64,000 nucleotides of DNA from Boswellia sacra. Taxonomy: Eukaryota > Streptophyta > Magnoliopsida > Sapindales > Burseraceae. Both the position numbers and the translations under genes were made by a program. The notes under the pieces were generated by a model. The model did no database searches. It was not told the DNA's origin and saw only the letters and a program-made list of their open reading frames with translations. The stretch is from positions 248,001 to 312,000 of the forward strand of contig SNVD02011469.1 in the NCBI GenBank assembly GCA_013180625.2, in the 5' to 3' direction. Numbering within the stretch: the first letter of the stretch is position 1; the number at the start of each line of letters is the position of its first letter. Shown one piece after another: positions 35,612 through 47,216 of the stretch.

Positions 35612-36072
35612 GATCAATTTAAACTAACGGTTTTTAAATCTAGGGGTGGAGGTGTTCTTTTAAGATTTTTCTATCATTGATTTCTTACCACTAAACCTTA
35701 GGGGTGTATATGTTTTCAATTTTTAAATTTTCCAATATTAATGTGTCTAGTTTTCAAGAAAATTGCCATTTCTACTAGTGCCAAAATGCATGCTTATCGT
35801 AATGAGAAAAATTGGTTGGACTCTAGAAGGGTTCACTATGCATAACATGTTAAAAAAGTGTAAAATGTAAAATCATAAAAAATAAAATATAATGCTATAA
35901 TTCTTTTATTTTCATACAAATTGATTTTAAACAACCTTAAACCAATTAAATATATGAAATATAAGAGTAAAAAATATTAATCTTGAGAACTTTTTGGGCT
36001 AAATAGCTAACTAAATTAAATCCACCCAATTAAGGACTAGCCCTCTCGTTTTGCCTAACTCGTTCACATATG
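35612..36072. other. 5' flank of unit C
   Basis: Matches 18690-19160 upstream of unit B (TCTATC, TTAGGGGTGTA, TGTCTAGTTTTCAAGAAAATTGCC). No gene; presumably old promoter sequence of the dead unit. Confidence 0.65.
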
Positions 36073-36934
36073 CAGTACAACCTCGATAAATTGATACAGC
36101 TGGGACTATAAAAAATTATTATTTTATTAAAGTTATTTATTTATGGAGAAATCAATAATTCCTTAATTTATTTAATAACTATTAATTTAAGAACATTTTT
36201 ATGTTTTAATTATTTGTAATGTATTTTTTTTTATCAAGATTCATGTATATGCTATAAATAAAGACTAATGGATCAATGTGGTCAAAAGTTAATAAATTAC
36301 ATAAATCCATTTTTGCTATATGCCGTAGAAATGCAATAGACGTTGAGCATTTTGAATTATTCTAGTGAAAATGATGTAGTAAGGTAATCGACTACTAATG
36401 AAGAGATTATTGAAGAAGTAATGGATATGCTGATAAATAATGATAATGATCCAAATGATAGTTAAGTTTTAGCAAATGTAATTTGAAAAAGACCATTCAA
36501 GCAATAGTGACCATAAATAATTACTTGTTACAACATATTTTATATATATAACAAAAAGTTAAGGATGAGGTGGTAACCTTAAATAGTTTACTTGCTCCAA
36601 TAGGAAAAAAATATAACCAAAAATTGAAGATGAGGTTGAGTTTAGTTGAGATAGAAAGGAAAAACCAAAAAACTTTAGATGCACATTTTGAAAAAGAGCA
36701 AAATTGAGAAACTAGAAGTTAAAAAAAATCGCCTTAATATTTACTTGTGCTATATATTTGATTAATTATTAATTTATATTTTTGTTGGATCCTAAAGGAT
36801 TTGAAAAAAAAATATTATCTTATACATTTATCGAATTTATTAATTTAATACACACACAGAGGTTGAGACCAGAAGATTTTATTATTAATCGAGATTATTA
36901 ATTTATTGAATTTTCATTTATCAAGGTTTTACTC
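36073..36934. mobile_element. Pogo/Tc1-mariner-like element, degenerate
   Basis: The left end, CAGTACAACCTCGATAAATT, and the right end read in reverse, GAGTAAAACCTTGATAAAT, are inverted and resemble plant pogo-like termini (Lemi1/Emigrant, CAGTAAAACCTC type). The equivalent 5' flank of unit B has no such insert. A short open stretch (TNEEIIEEVMDMLINNDND) around 36395-36465 could be the acidic C-terminus of a decayed transposase. The TA TSD is not clean. Confidence 0.6.
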
Positions 36935-39004
36935 TAAGTTACAAGCACATTGTTTTAAGTTGAAATCGGGACAAGTGATTCATAACAATTCAAAATTAAG
37001 GCATGTAACAATGTTATATCTCCTAGTAGGAGATAATAATATTGTTACATAAGATTTCTGACACTTTGAAAACTGCTACAGTGACTAATACAACATTGAC
37101 TAATTTCCTTAATTACCATCATATATTGTTAAATGATATCTGCTTTATGAGCAGTGAAGAAACCAAAATGGAAGTAGAGACATAGCATCTTTTGACCTTG
37201 GCATTACTTGGAATAAGAGCTCTTACTGTTCATGCCTAAAGTCGATCAGGTTCCACTAAGTCAAACTTTAACTATCAATTCTCATTCTTTTCTATCTTTT
37301 ATCTTTCCAGGCTTTATTAGCCTAGATTGTGGAATCCCTAAAAATTTGGGCTACAATGACAAGATAATAGGCATAAATTACAATTCATATGCAACCTTTA
37401 TTGAGACTGGTGAAAGCTATAACATATCACCAAAATACAACACTTGTACCATTGAACAACAATTCTTGAATCTTATAAGCTTCCCTGAAGGAGTAAAACA
37501 TTGCTACACCCTTAAACTCAAAAACAACACTGTAAGCTTTTGATTATAGCAAGAATATTCATGTGTGGAAACACTAATGGCAAAAGGAAAGTACCAAGTT
37601 GATGTGTGGGACATTCAGTGGAATTATAGGATACATCAACTATTGTTATATCAAGGAGATTATCCATATTGCCTAAAAAAATTATACATGTGTGTGACGT
37701 GTAAACATAGGTGGAGGAATACCTTTTATATCAATATTAGAACTAAGACCCTTGGAAAATTTATTTAACCTAATCAAGACCACCACAACTGACTTGGCGA
37801 TAGGATGTCGGTTTAGCACGAAATGGAACATTCAGGTAATTCATTATATATATATTCCCAAAATTTGCTAATTTGAATGATGGTTTCTAAGGACAACTAT
37901 ATTCTATAGGTACAATGATGATGCTTATGATCGCATACGGAGGTCCTTTGGTAGCTTCAATTAGACAACAATAAATACATCGTTGTTAGTGGATTCGAGT
38001 CAAAGCTGGTTCAAACCACCGTCCAATGTAATGAGAATTGCAGCAATACTAGCAAAAGGTAGTAATACCTTGGACTTCAGCTGGAAGCATACTGATCCAA
38101 CATCCCAATATTTTGCCTACTTCAACTTTGTTGAACTTAAAGATAACCAAGCATATAATAAGTCTAGAGAGCAAGAAATCTATTTGAACGAAAATTCCTG
38201 GAGGGGTCCTATTACTCCAAAGTACTAATTATCGAGTACTATATATAGTAATCCACCAATAACTACTACTTGAGTTTTCTATCAGAAAAACTGACAATTC
38301 AACACTACCACCCATACTCAATAGGCTTGAGTTGTATCAAATAAAGAAATTCAAACAACAGTTAACAGACCAAGAAGATGGTATGTTCTTTCAAACAATT
38401 AGTATTTGTATAGAGACAAAAAATAGTAACCTTTTTTTCCCTAAATAGAGGGTCAAAATTAGTTCCAACACTACTACAAAACAGGGCTTATACTGCACTT
38501 ATTTACCGTGGACCTAAAACAATGCGATAAAAGTTAACATTTTGTGGCAGGCCACCACACTCGCAATAGAAGTTACCGGTTTTACTGCGTTTTTGGAGGC
38601 CTGCAGTAAAAAAACATAACTATAATAATTATAGTTTATAAACTCTCTTTTTTGGCGGTCCTCTCTCCCACTTCTCTCTCTCGCTTTATCTCATGCCTCC
38701 TTCTCAAATCCTTAATTTCCTCAATCTCTCATATTGCCTCTCAAATCTCGCATGGATAGTGGAAACTCCTTCCCTTAAGTTGTGATTCCTTCCCTCAAAC
38801 CTTAATTTCGTTAATTTTGACAGCCGAGCAGCAAGCGTACGTGCAAGAACTTGATCGGAAGGCGGCCTCTCCTTGCTGTTCGATCCAAGATCTACGCCTC
38901 AGATTACCTCTCGCCGATTTCACCCAACGCCTACCTCACCTACACAGTCACTCCCTTGCCTCCAATGTCGCGCTCGCCCCCCAGCTCAACCAATTACCTT
39001 TTCT

Positions 39005-39988
39005 TGCCCTAATTTGAAGTGTATGGAGATCTCGACATCTAATACGGTCGTCAATCGGATAACTGGGTATGGTTTCTAATTCCTTTTCTGTTTAATATTT
39101 TTATTTGATATATTATCGTATTTTCTCCCCAGTTACTAATCTATTATTATTGAGTTTTTTGTGTCCAACCCTGCATCTTGGAATGGCCAAACAGGTTTCA
39201 AGTCGCCTGATTGGCTGAAGCTGATCTGCATATTTAACCCTAAAATTATCATGATAAGGCTTGGGTGTGGGTGATATCAGTATGAGAGATCTACTTATTG
39301 ATGTTTAAAATAAGAATCAATGATCTGTCCCATTGATAGAAATAAGTAGTGGGTGGAATTTTTTATAAAGTTAACAATTACATTGATTGTAATGTATGTC
39401 TTTGTAGTCTATGATAATTTGCAATTTTAAGTTTTAATGTCTTTTATGATGTTAGATTTTTAGATTTAATGGTTGTTTATGATACTTTCCTTTTATATGT
39501 TGCCATGGCTCACTGAATAGTGTGAAAGTTTAAAAATTATAGTGGAACCTTTGAAAGGTTCCTGGGCCATTTGGATATCATATTGTTCATATTCTTGTTC
39601 CCTATCTTTTGTCTGGCTCTAAGAAATGGTTGTTAGTACTGGTTGTTTAGTGATGCATTGATTAAATGTGTCTATTGGTGTTCTTCCTATGTAGAGATGA
39701 ATTGGGTTGTTTTGTTGCTGATAAACGATGCTTGACCAGTCTTAAGACGGAAGGATGTACTAATGTAGGAGGATTTGTCCTCTGCTCATCAAGTCTTTCT
39801 ATACTTTGGCTTTCAGATTTTTACTCCCTTTCTAAGATGGTAGCTATTTTATTTTATTCCATCTTGATTGTTTAATTAGGTGAATTTCTTTTTAAACCGG
39901 TGTGCCCTTCATGTAGATCTTTAACTGTCCCAATTTGAAAGAGATTTCTCTGGAATTTTCAAATTCCTACTCTGCCACCCGTGAGCAG
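39005..39988 (+). pseudogene. Captured F-box/LRR-repeat protein gene fragment (three exons)
   Basis: Exons at about 39005-39066 (CPNLKCMEISTSNTVVNRI), 39695-39839 (GDELGCFVADKRCLTSLKTE … LWLSDFYSLSKM) and 39917-39988 (IFNCPNLKEISLEFSNS) join in frame with GT-AG borders. The text is the leucine-rich part of a plant F-box/LRR protein, tentatively the FBL17 class from memory of the family. These proteins are substrate receptors of SCF ubiquitin ligases. The F-box and most of the repeats are absent. GC-rich sequence upstream (38640-38990) may come from the donor gene's 5' end or from a third source. It cannot make a full protein. Confidence 0.75.
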
Positions 39989-41373
39989 GTTTTTGTTTTT
40001 TTTAACGTTAAATTTTGGGCTTTTGTTATCTGTATTTCTGTTATTGTTCTTATCTTTGTCTTATTATGTGCAAGTTTATACTTTTCATGACTTTATGCAA
40101 TTTCTCATGTGGGTTTATTTGCTTTCATTTTGATTCTTACTTAGAAGTCTGAAAACACTGCTCGATGAGATTCTCCTTTGTTGAAAGCGTAGATTGCATT
40201 TTCCTTTTTTTTGTGTTTTTCAATTTTCTTTTCAGAGAACAAATTTGAAATCTGTTTGCATTACTTGAAGTGGTAAATGATAATACATATCTCTCGGGAG
40301 GAGCAGCCATGGTTTAATCTGCTTAGCATACTTGGTCTAGCTCATTGAATAACACAAGCTTGCTTGAATCAAGTGTTAATTTCTGGTCGAATTTGGTGTT
40401 TTTCTTGTGTTTAGTTTGAGTTCAATTGATCAAAACCTTTGACTTGATTGTCTTCAAAATGCATTGCGCACACACTAATTCACATACTTATATATTTATT
40501 TATGTGTTGCTTCTCTCTGCTTGACATACTAATTAAGAGGCCTTCCATCTTTTCTTTTTAGACATAGATTTAAAATTAGCAGCACAATCTTAAATGAAAA
40601 ACAGTGAGCCTGAGTCTGACTCAATCTTAAATTCTGCTCGTTGAATTGTCAAGAGGACAACATAGATATTAATTATATATTTCAAAACTAGGGAATTAAT
40701 GTTTGATTTATTAACGAGAAAATAATTTAGTACAATAAACTAAATTGAAATTAATGCTTGAATTCAAATAGTGTACCGAGGAAAAAGTAAATCTCAGCTA
40801 GAAGGGGAGAGTGGCTAAAGGGCATTAAACAAAAATTATTTTTTGATTTAAGTTTTCTCCATTTCATTTTATCCAGCTAGGTGAAAATGATTCCCATTGT
40901 ATCATTTCTATTGAGTCTTGGATGGCAAAGTGCTTCGTATAGTGACTGCCACTTTCATGGTTTTAATTTTTTAATTTGTTGGTTTATCTAATTCAAAGTG
41001 TGATTTGGAAAGTCAAGAACTTTGAGAATGTTGAAATGTGGGACCAAGTATAGGACTTGAATTCTTTGTTAGGATATATGCACTTTTTGCTTTGTAACAT
41101 CATGCTGTCTCTTTTTCATCTAACCCTTGTTTTCTGGACCAATATATATTTTGAGAATTGGGTCTCATCAGCCTGTTCTTTTCATTTCTAATAATATACT
41201 AGGATACTACTTTCTCTTTTGTACTCTGTAATTAATGGAGGAATCCATGTATAAATTCTGTCAGCTGATTTTTGAATGGGAAAAAAAAGAGTCTGAGAAA
41301 CGTTGTAATGAAGTTTTATGCTTTTTATTTCAAATTTTATGATATAAAAGCTTTGCTGATATTGTTACTTTAG

Positions 41374-41640
41374 ATATGTCTGGAAATGCTTTACTTTGCA
41401 AACTATTTGGTGATGCTGACAGTAGCATTGTGAGAGAAACCTGGGCTAGACTTATTGATCAAGCTCTTTCAAAGGGTGGCATTGCAGAAGCTTGTTTAGT
41501 ACTAAAAAGGATTGGTTCCCATATATATATCCTGGGGATGGAGCTGTTTTACCTCTGGACACTTTATGTCTTCACCTTGAGAAGGCTGCTCTGGTACATT
41601 ATCCGCTTTGTGCATGTTTAAGCACATGCTTTGTCTCATA

Positions 41641-41702
<62 letters not shown>

Positions 41703-42359
41703 TGTATGTATAGGCATTTCTGTTTGCTTATGTGGAATTCTCTTTTTCTAGAAACTTTCTTTCTACCTGGATTGGATTTGAACCATTTTTATTGGGAGAC
41801 TGTTAAAAGAAGTTTTAAATATACCAATATTTAGTATTTTTCTCCTCACCTCTTCCTCTCAACCACTTTTTTCTGCATGATGCATGCAAACTTCTTTTTA
41901 CATGCAAGCAAAATCAAAGAGTTGGCAAGTTCTTAGATAAACTCAATCTTACATTAATTAGCAAAAAACTATTAGCATTTGACAGAGACAGGGCAAAGGA
42001 ACAGAAATAAATGTAAAAGGGACCTTTTAAGTAGATGTGTCTTATATGGATAATATTACCATTTCTTAGTGATGACTGTAATGGCCATTATCTACCCTTA
42101 GATATTTATTTTCCTTAAAGACATACCATTTCATTATGCAGATTCATGGTGCTGATCTAACTGGAGGGATCCAAACTGTTGCTTGTATTAATGGCTTGAA
42201 ATAACACCTAAGGATAAATCATGTTTTCAGTCCAAGATTTAATTCTGTTCTCCTTGAATTTTGGGTACCAGGTATATGACAGAGGTACGAAGATTACCCC
42301 TTCCACAGAGCCGGACTGAAGCTGTTTACAGAGGATTTCGAGAACTTGAAGATCCCTGA
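41374..42359 (+). pseudogene. NUP155: Captured NUP155 nucleoporin C-terminal fragment
   Basis: The exon 41374-41593 encodes LCKLFGDADSSIVRETWARL, then ALSKGGIAEACLVLKRIGSH. After a 2-nt gain in an (AT)n run it continues with PGDGAVLPLDTLCLHLEKAA. A last exon from 42272 encodes YMTEVRRLPLPQSRTEAVYR and ends at the TGA, 42357-42359. Both match the C-terminal part of plant NUP155, a scaffold nucleoporin of the inner ring. Exons that should lie between them are missing or unrecognisable. The frameshift confirms it is not functional. Confidence 0.85.
41645..41713. repeat. Compound (TA)n(TGTA)n microsatellite
   Basis: About 14 TA units followed by nine TATG/TGTA units, in the intron after the NUP155 exon. 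Confidence 0.95.
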
Positions 42360-43043
42360 TAAATTCTTTTCCTTTGGATCGGTTTTGATGTTTCTTGTTT
42401 GATATAATACTGTATGATTAATTTTTTTATTTTTTTCTTGTCACATTGCGATAAAAATATTATAGGTTCACCATTGGAAGTTCTCATGTAGCATTATGCT
42501 TAATACTTGACATTGCAATAAAAATATTATAGATTCAAAAGCCCTCAATCCACAAGGACCGTCGAAAGTCAGAGCAACAATACCCCACACAGTTTGCAGG
42601 GTTTTAATTAGTTATATTCATATAATAATATTGCTGCTGTTGTTGTTGGGTTTAGGAATTGTGAACCAAAAATGGGTTGAAATGCGAACCAAAAATGGGT
42701 ATAATCATTTATGGCGGGCAACCAGCCCGCGGTAAATACTTTTACACCAAATCACTAAATTCTACGGCGGTCATTGTGACTGCGGTAAAACCATTTTTAT
42801 GGCGGGCCAAAACCGCGGTAAAAAGTAAAATTAGTTTTTACGGCACCATTTTATACGATGGGCTTAAACGCCGTATGCCCCCCGTAGAAGGCTTTTTACC
42901 GCAGTTTCGGCCCACCGTAAAAGGTCGATTTTCTGTAGTGCAATTATTTTGATTCTAACTTCTTTATGCATGAAAAACCATTAATCGATGCTATCATTAA
43001 ATATCAAGTTAGAATATGGAGTGAAAATATCATAATGGCAAGG

Positions 43044-45064
43044 TGTTAAAGTGATGTCTCAAAATTGTAAAAAATTAATCAAAGCTAGCTAAACTGAGCT
43101 AGAATGAATGAGTTTTAAGTTACATGCCATAACTAATGTAACAGTTTTAAGAGACATAACTGTCAAGTAGCTAAGATAGTTATTTTTTTGTTTTGCATCT
43201 CACATGTATTCAGTTAGGAGGCATTGAGTCTCCATTTTACATAAGAAATAAAAAGACAATTGTACCTTGAACAAGAAATAAAAACGTATAGAAATGTCTT
43301 TCCCAATAGAAAATCTGAAATCCCTTAATGTTGCAAGCCATTTTTTTAGATTCGGAGAGCTGGTGCAAGTCACCTTGAAATTGTCAACTAATTAGGAGGT
43401 GTCGTGTTACAAATATTTGATGGTGAATCTTACAAGGAAAAGGTTAAGCATTCCCTAAAGGAAAAGTGGAGGTGGGAGCAAACAAAAGTGACAAGTGATG
43501 GTATACTGTAAAGGGTTGATTCTGACAGTACTATTGAATCTGAATGCCAAAAAATTAAGATATTGTTATCCAGAAACATTCTCATAAATGAACACGAGTC
43601 CGAGGAAATAGTTTTAGATGCTCACTAAATCTAGAATCTCAGAAGGAATGACTTAGAAATATCTTTGAACACAGAAATGAGATGGAAAAGTAAAATTGTG
43701 ATGCTTATGTTCTAAGAGACGAGAAGGAAAAGTTCTCGACTTACTGTAATCGACTCAAATCAAGAATAGTGACTAATAGATTTTAATGTTTAGGCTAAAT
43801 AATGATGCATAAAGATTTGGGATGTGTTAATACCTTCGAATATTGATATATGTGTAATTGTTGAATGATTTGGGTGAATCTCAATGCCTTAACCATATGC
43901 CTAGACTCCTCTTTTATGTTGATGAATGAAATAGCTTGATAAGGATAGAATAATAGGAAAAATATTTGAAGTAGGATTTTAATTTTCTAGGTAAGAATAA
44001 GGCCTATGTATTTATCTAATATAAACAATGTATGATAATCTAAGATAATGCATGAAATATATAATTAAAATTATCCTAAGAAAACACAAGGATAATGCAT
44101 GAAAGGACTTCTTATCATAATCAAAACCCTTTTTACCATCTGCCCTCACCCTTAACCTCAATTCTTAATTACCAAAATACCCCCCAAGTGGGCTTAGGTT
44201 CAACAAATTGGGCTAGGTAGGCCTCATGTCTTCTGTTTATACCATCCAAACCACAACCCGCTAAAGAGCCCCATAGGTGGCTTTGGTCCACTTGGCCGTA
44301 GACTAAATACAACTTAGGATACGGATTCATATTTGATACAGATTTAGATTTGCATGGTTCCCTGGTATTAAGCCTTGGGACTCTAAGATACCATGAACCA
44401 TAGCCCGATGTATAGCCCAACAGATAGAATGCACGCTTACAGATTGATGCTATCTAGGATTTATATATTTTGGGCTATCAGATTCTGAGTTTAGAGACCT
44501 TTTACTTGTTGTACTGATTATGAAGTACTATGGCCATGGACTTTTGTAACAGATTCAGATATAACAAAATGAGATTTAGATATGACAGATTCATATTTAG
44601 ATATGGCATATTCGGATTAGATATGATTTGGGCCTTCGTCATAGGCGTATTGGGCTTGGATGAAATCAAGCATCAATAGAAGGTTAGATTTTTTAAGTGA
44701 ATTTAAGAGTTTTTATGTGTAATATACATGAGAAAGCTTAATGGAATTGAGAGGACATTTGTAACAAAAGAGATTAGAGATTGAGAGTCTCTTGAGAGCT
44801 TGAAAAAATCTCGTAAGGCGTGGGAAATTGAGAGGTTTTTGAGTTTTAGAAATTCTGTTGTTGGAAAAGCTCTATAACTTCATTGTTTTCTAGTGGATTT
44901 GCTCCTGTTTCACCATGGATAGAGATCATTCTTGATTGAACCACATAGATCTCTTGTGCTCTTGGTTATTTGTGAAGTGTTTACTTATAGTCTTGTGACA
45001 GATAACTGCGTTCTTAATTGTTCTTGGTTAGAATTTTTTGGTTTTGGTCAAACTTGGCACAACA
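43044..45064. mobile_element. 2.0-kb LTR-like insertion in exon 4 of unit C
   Basis: Starts TGTTAAAGTGATG and ends TTGGCACAACA, flanked by CAAGG and CAAAG, a 5-bp TSD with one mismatch; unit B reads GGCAAGGAGATCC there. TG...CA and 5 bp indicate an integrase-type insertion. The end region (GTGGATTTGCTCC … CCACATAGATCTC) is reminiscent of the U5 of Copia LTRs. Short decayed coding-like text occurs at 43390-43480 (GVVLQIFDGESYKEKVK). It may be a solo LTR or a shrunken element; internal LTR copies were not found. Confidence 0.6.
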
Positions 45065-47216
45065 CAAAGAGATCCATGTGCCCCTAAAAATCAATCTTGG
45101 TAAGGGTCTTAATTGCAGACATAATGATTATAATCCCCCGAAGGATCATATCCCTGTAAGTCTAAACTTTAAACAAGTATCCTACCTTCTTAAACCTTGA
45201 TTATCCCGATGCTTTAGTAACAAAATTAACAGGCATACATGCAGGAACTTATCATCAAGTGGAATAGCTGGGGGGATATCTCCTTACATATCCAGTCTCA
45301 AATTGATACAATCTCTGCAAGCATCTCATCAAAGACCTATTAATAATGGGAACCAAGTCATTAGCTTTATCTTTCCAATCAACACTTTAAGAACTTATAA
45401 ATAAACAGCAATTTGGTGGGGCCAGTGCCTGATTTTCTAACATAACTACCATCCTTGTCTTTACTATAAGTAACTTAGAATTATTGATTGTACAGAAAGT
45501 TTCATGGTTAAATAAAAAACAAATGATCATCATCTTCGTTATTTCCTTACAAAAACTTGAGACCAAATAAATTCAAAGGTTCAATACCAGCTGCACTCCT
45601 AAAGAAAAAAGAGGATGGTTTGCTATGACTAAGGTTTGCTTTCAATCCAAATTACTGTTGTTTGATGGTTTTAGCATTCTGCGTACCCAGCAACCAGAGA
45701 CCACACATATTTATTTCTCAAAATATAACTAGTTAGTTATTAGATCTACGGACTATCTGCAATCAAGCCTTGTATAATTAAGTCTAACTATCATCACTCT
45801 ATATTTTAGTGTGGATGGATATCCATATCCATGTCCTAAAGCTTCATGCGGAGACAAGGACAAGTCTACACTTCCAGTAGTAGTTGTTCCACTTGTGGCA
45901 ACAATTGTTTCTGTTTGTGTCATCTTAAGTGCAATAGCTATTCTACAGACATATAGAAGAAGAAAACAAGGGAAGAATAACATAACATAAACTATTCAAA
46001 TTTTTAGATCATTCATTCATTTCATGCCTATAAATTTGTAATAAATCCCAAATAAGAAGAATGGATCATAGAAGTTGAAAAGTTGTAGTCATAGGTATAA
46101 ATACTCAGATTTGGCGAAGATTACCAATAACTTACAGACAGTTAGTATGGATTCTTGGATGCAACTCAAGTAGTTATGAAGATGCTTTCTGAATTTTCAA
46201 ATCAAGGATATGAGGAGTTGAAGGCTAAGGTACATTAAGTAACTTGTATAGAAGCTTTACACCTCTTGAATATATGACTAAGATATGAATTTTTCTTCAC
46301 AGGTCGAACTTCTTTTTAAAGCTCATCATAAAAACTTGACAACTTTTGTTGGGTATTGCAATGAGCACAAGAGCATGGGACTTAAAAGCACATCTATTAT
46401 GTTTTTTTTGCTCATTTAAGATTTTTATGAAATTTAAGCTGCTTTAAATTGTTATAGCTATTTTTTACCTGGATTGTTAATTGAATGAAATTTTCCCACT
46501 AATAAAAACAAATGGAGGGCATACCTTACCTTTTTATTTATGGATCTAGAAACCAATGCAAATATCCTAAGTTGGGAAGGGAGACTTTGAACAGCAGCAG
46601 AGGCAGCACAAGGTCAAGAAGAAAATGATTTGCATATCTTCCCTTGTTAGCATTTTCTACCCTTTTTTTTTCTATCTAAGGTTGTAATTAAGTTTGAAAT
46701 GTAGGATTAGAGCATCTCAACAGAGATGTGAAGTCCATAAACATCTTATTAAATGAAAATTTTGAGGCCAAATTAGCTCATTTTTGCCTTTCTAGAGTTT
46801 TTCTAATTGAAGGTGGAACTCATGTGTCGACAATTATTGCTAGTATTCCTCATTACCATGACCCTAAGTAAGTACACTGGTTGTTGTTACAAATATCAAT
46901 TTTCTATTTTTTTTAAGTTTTTACCTTTGATGCCACACACGCACAGATTTAGAGCCATGAAAGTACCTTCATTATAATCTTATATTGCACAATCATTTCA
47001 TAAAAGAAAATAAATTTAATGATAAATTAGTTATTAACACAAATCTGAGCCTATGCATATTAGCACTGCAAGTACTATGTATAACATATTAGACAGGTGT
47101 GAACGGAGAAAAGTGATGTATTTAGCATTCGGGTGGTTATCTTGGAGATAATCACAAGTAAACCTGTGGTTGAAAAACTCATGAGGATGACTACATTCAC
47201 ATAAGCCTATAGGTGA

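Larger units (their letters stand above)
38469..42940 (+). mobile_element. Non-autonomous CACTA element with captured host gene pieces
   Basis: The termini CACTACTACAAAA and TTTTCTGTAGTG are inverted, with a 3-bp TSD, CAA (38466-38468 and 42941-42943), diagnostic of CACTA/En-Spm elements. Subterminal regions (38500-38600, 42690-42935) hold repeated GCGGTAAA/TTTACCGC and GGCGGGC words, the usual transposase-binding arrays. No transposase is present in the 4472 bp. Instead the interior carries spliceable fragments of an F-box/LRR gene and of NUP155, both on the + strand. The host site is intron 3 of unit C. Confidence 0.95.

Noticed and set aside
41645..41713. CRISPR-like or satellite array
   Set aside because: Simple TA/TGTA microsatellite without spacers. 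No CRISPR array was seen anywhere in the window.
44169..44420. Minus-strand 83-codon frame
   Set aside because: No recognisable domain, located inside the LTR-like insertion, with no support from other copies.
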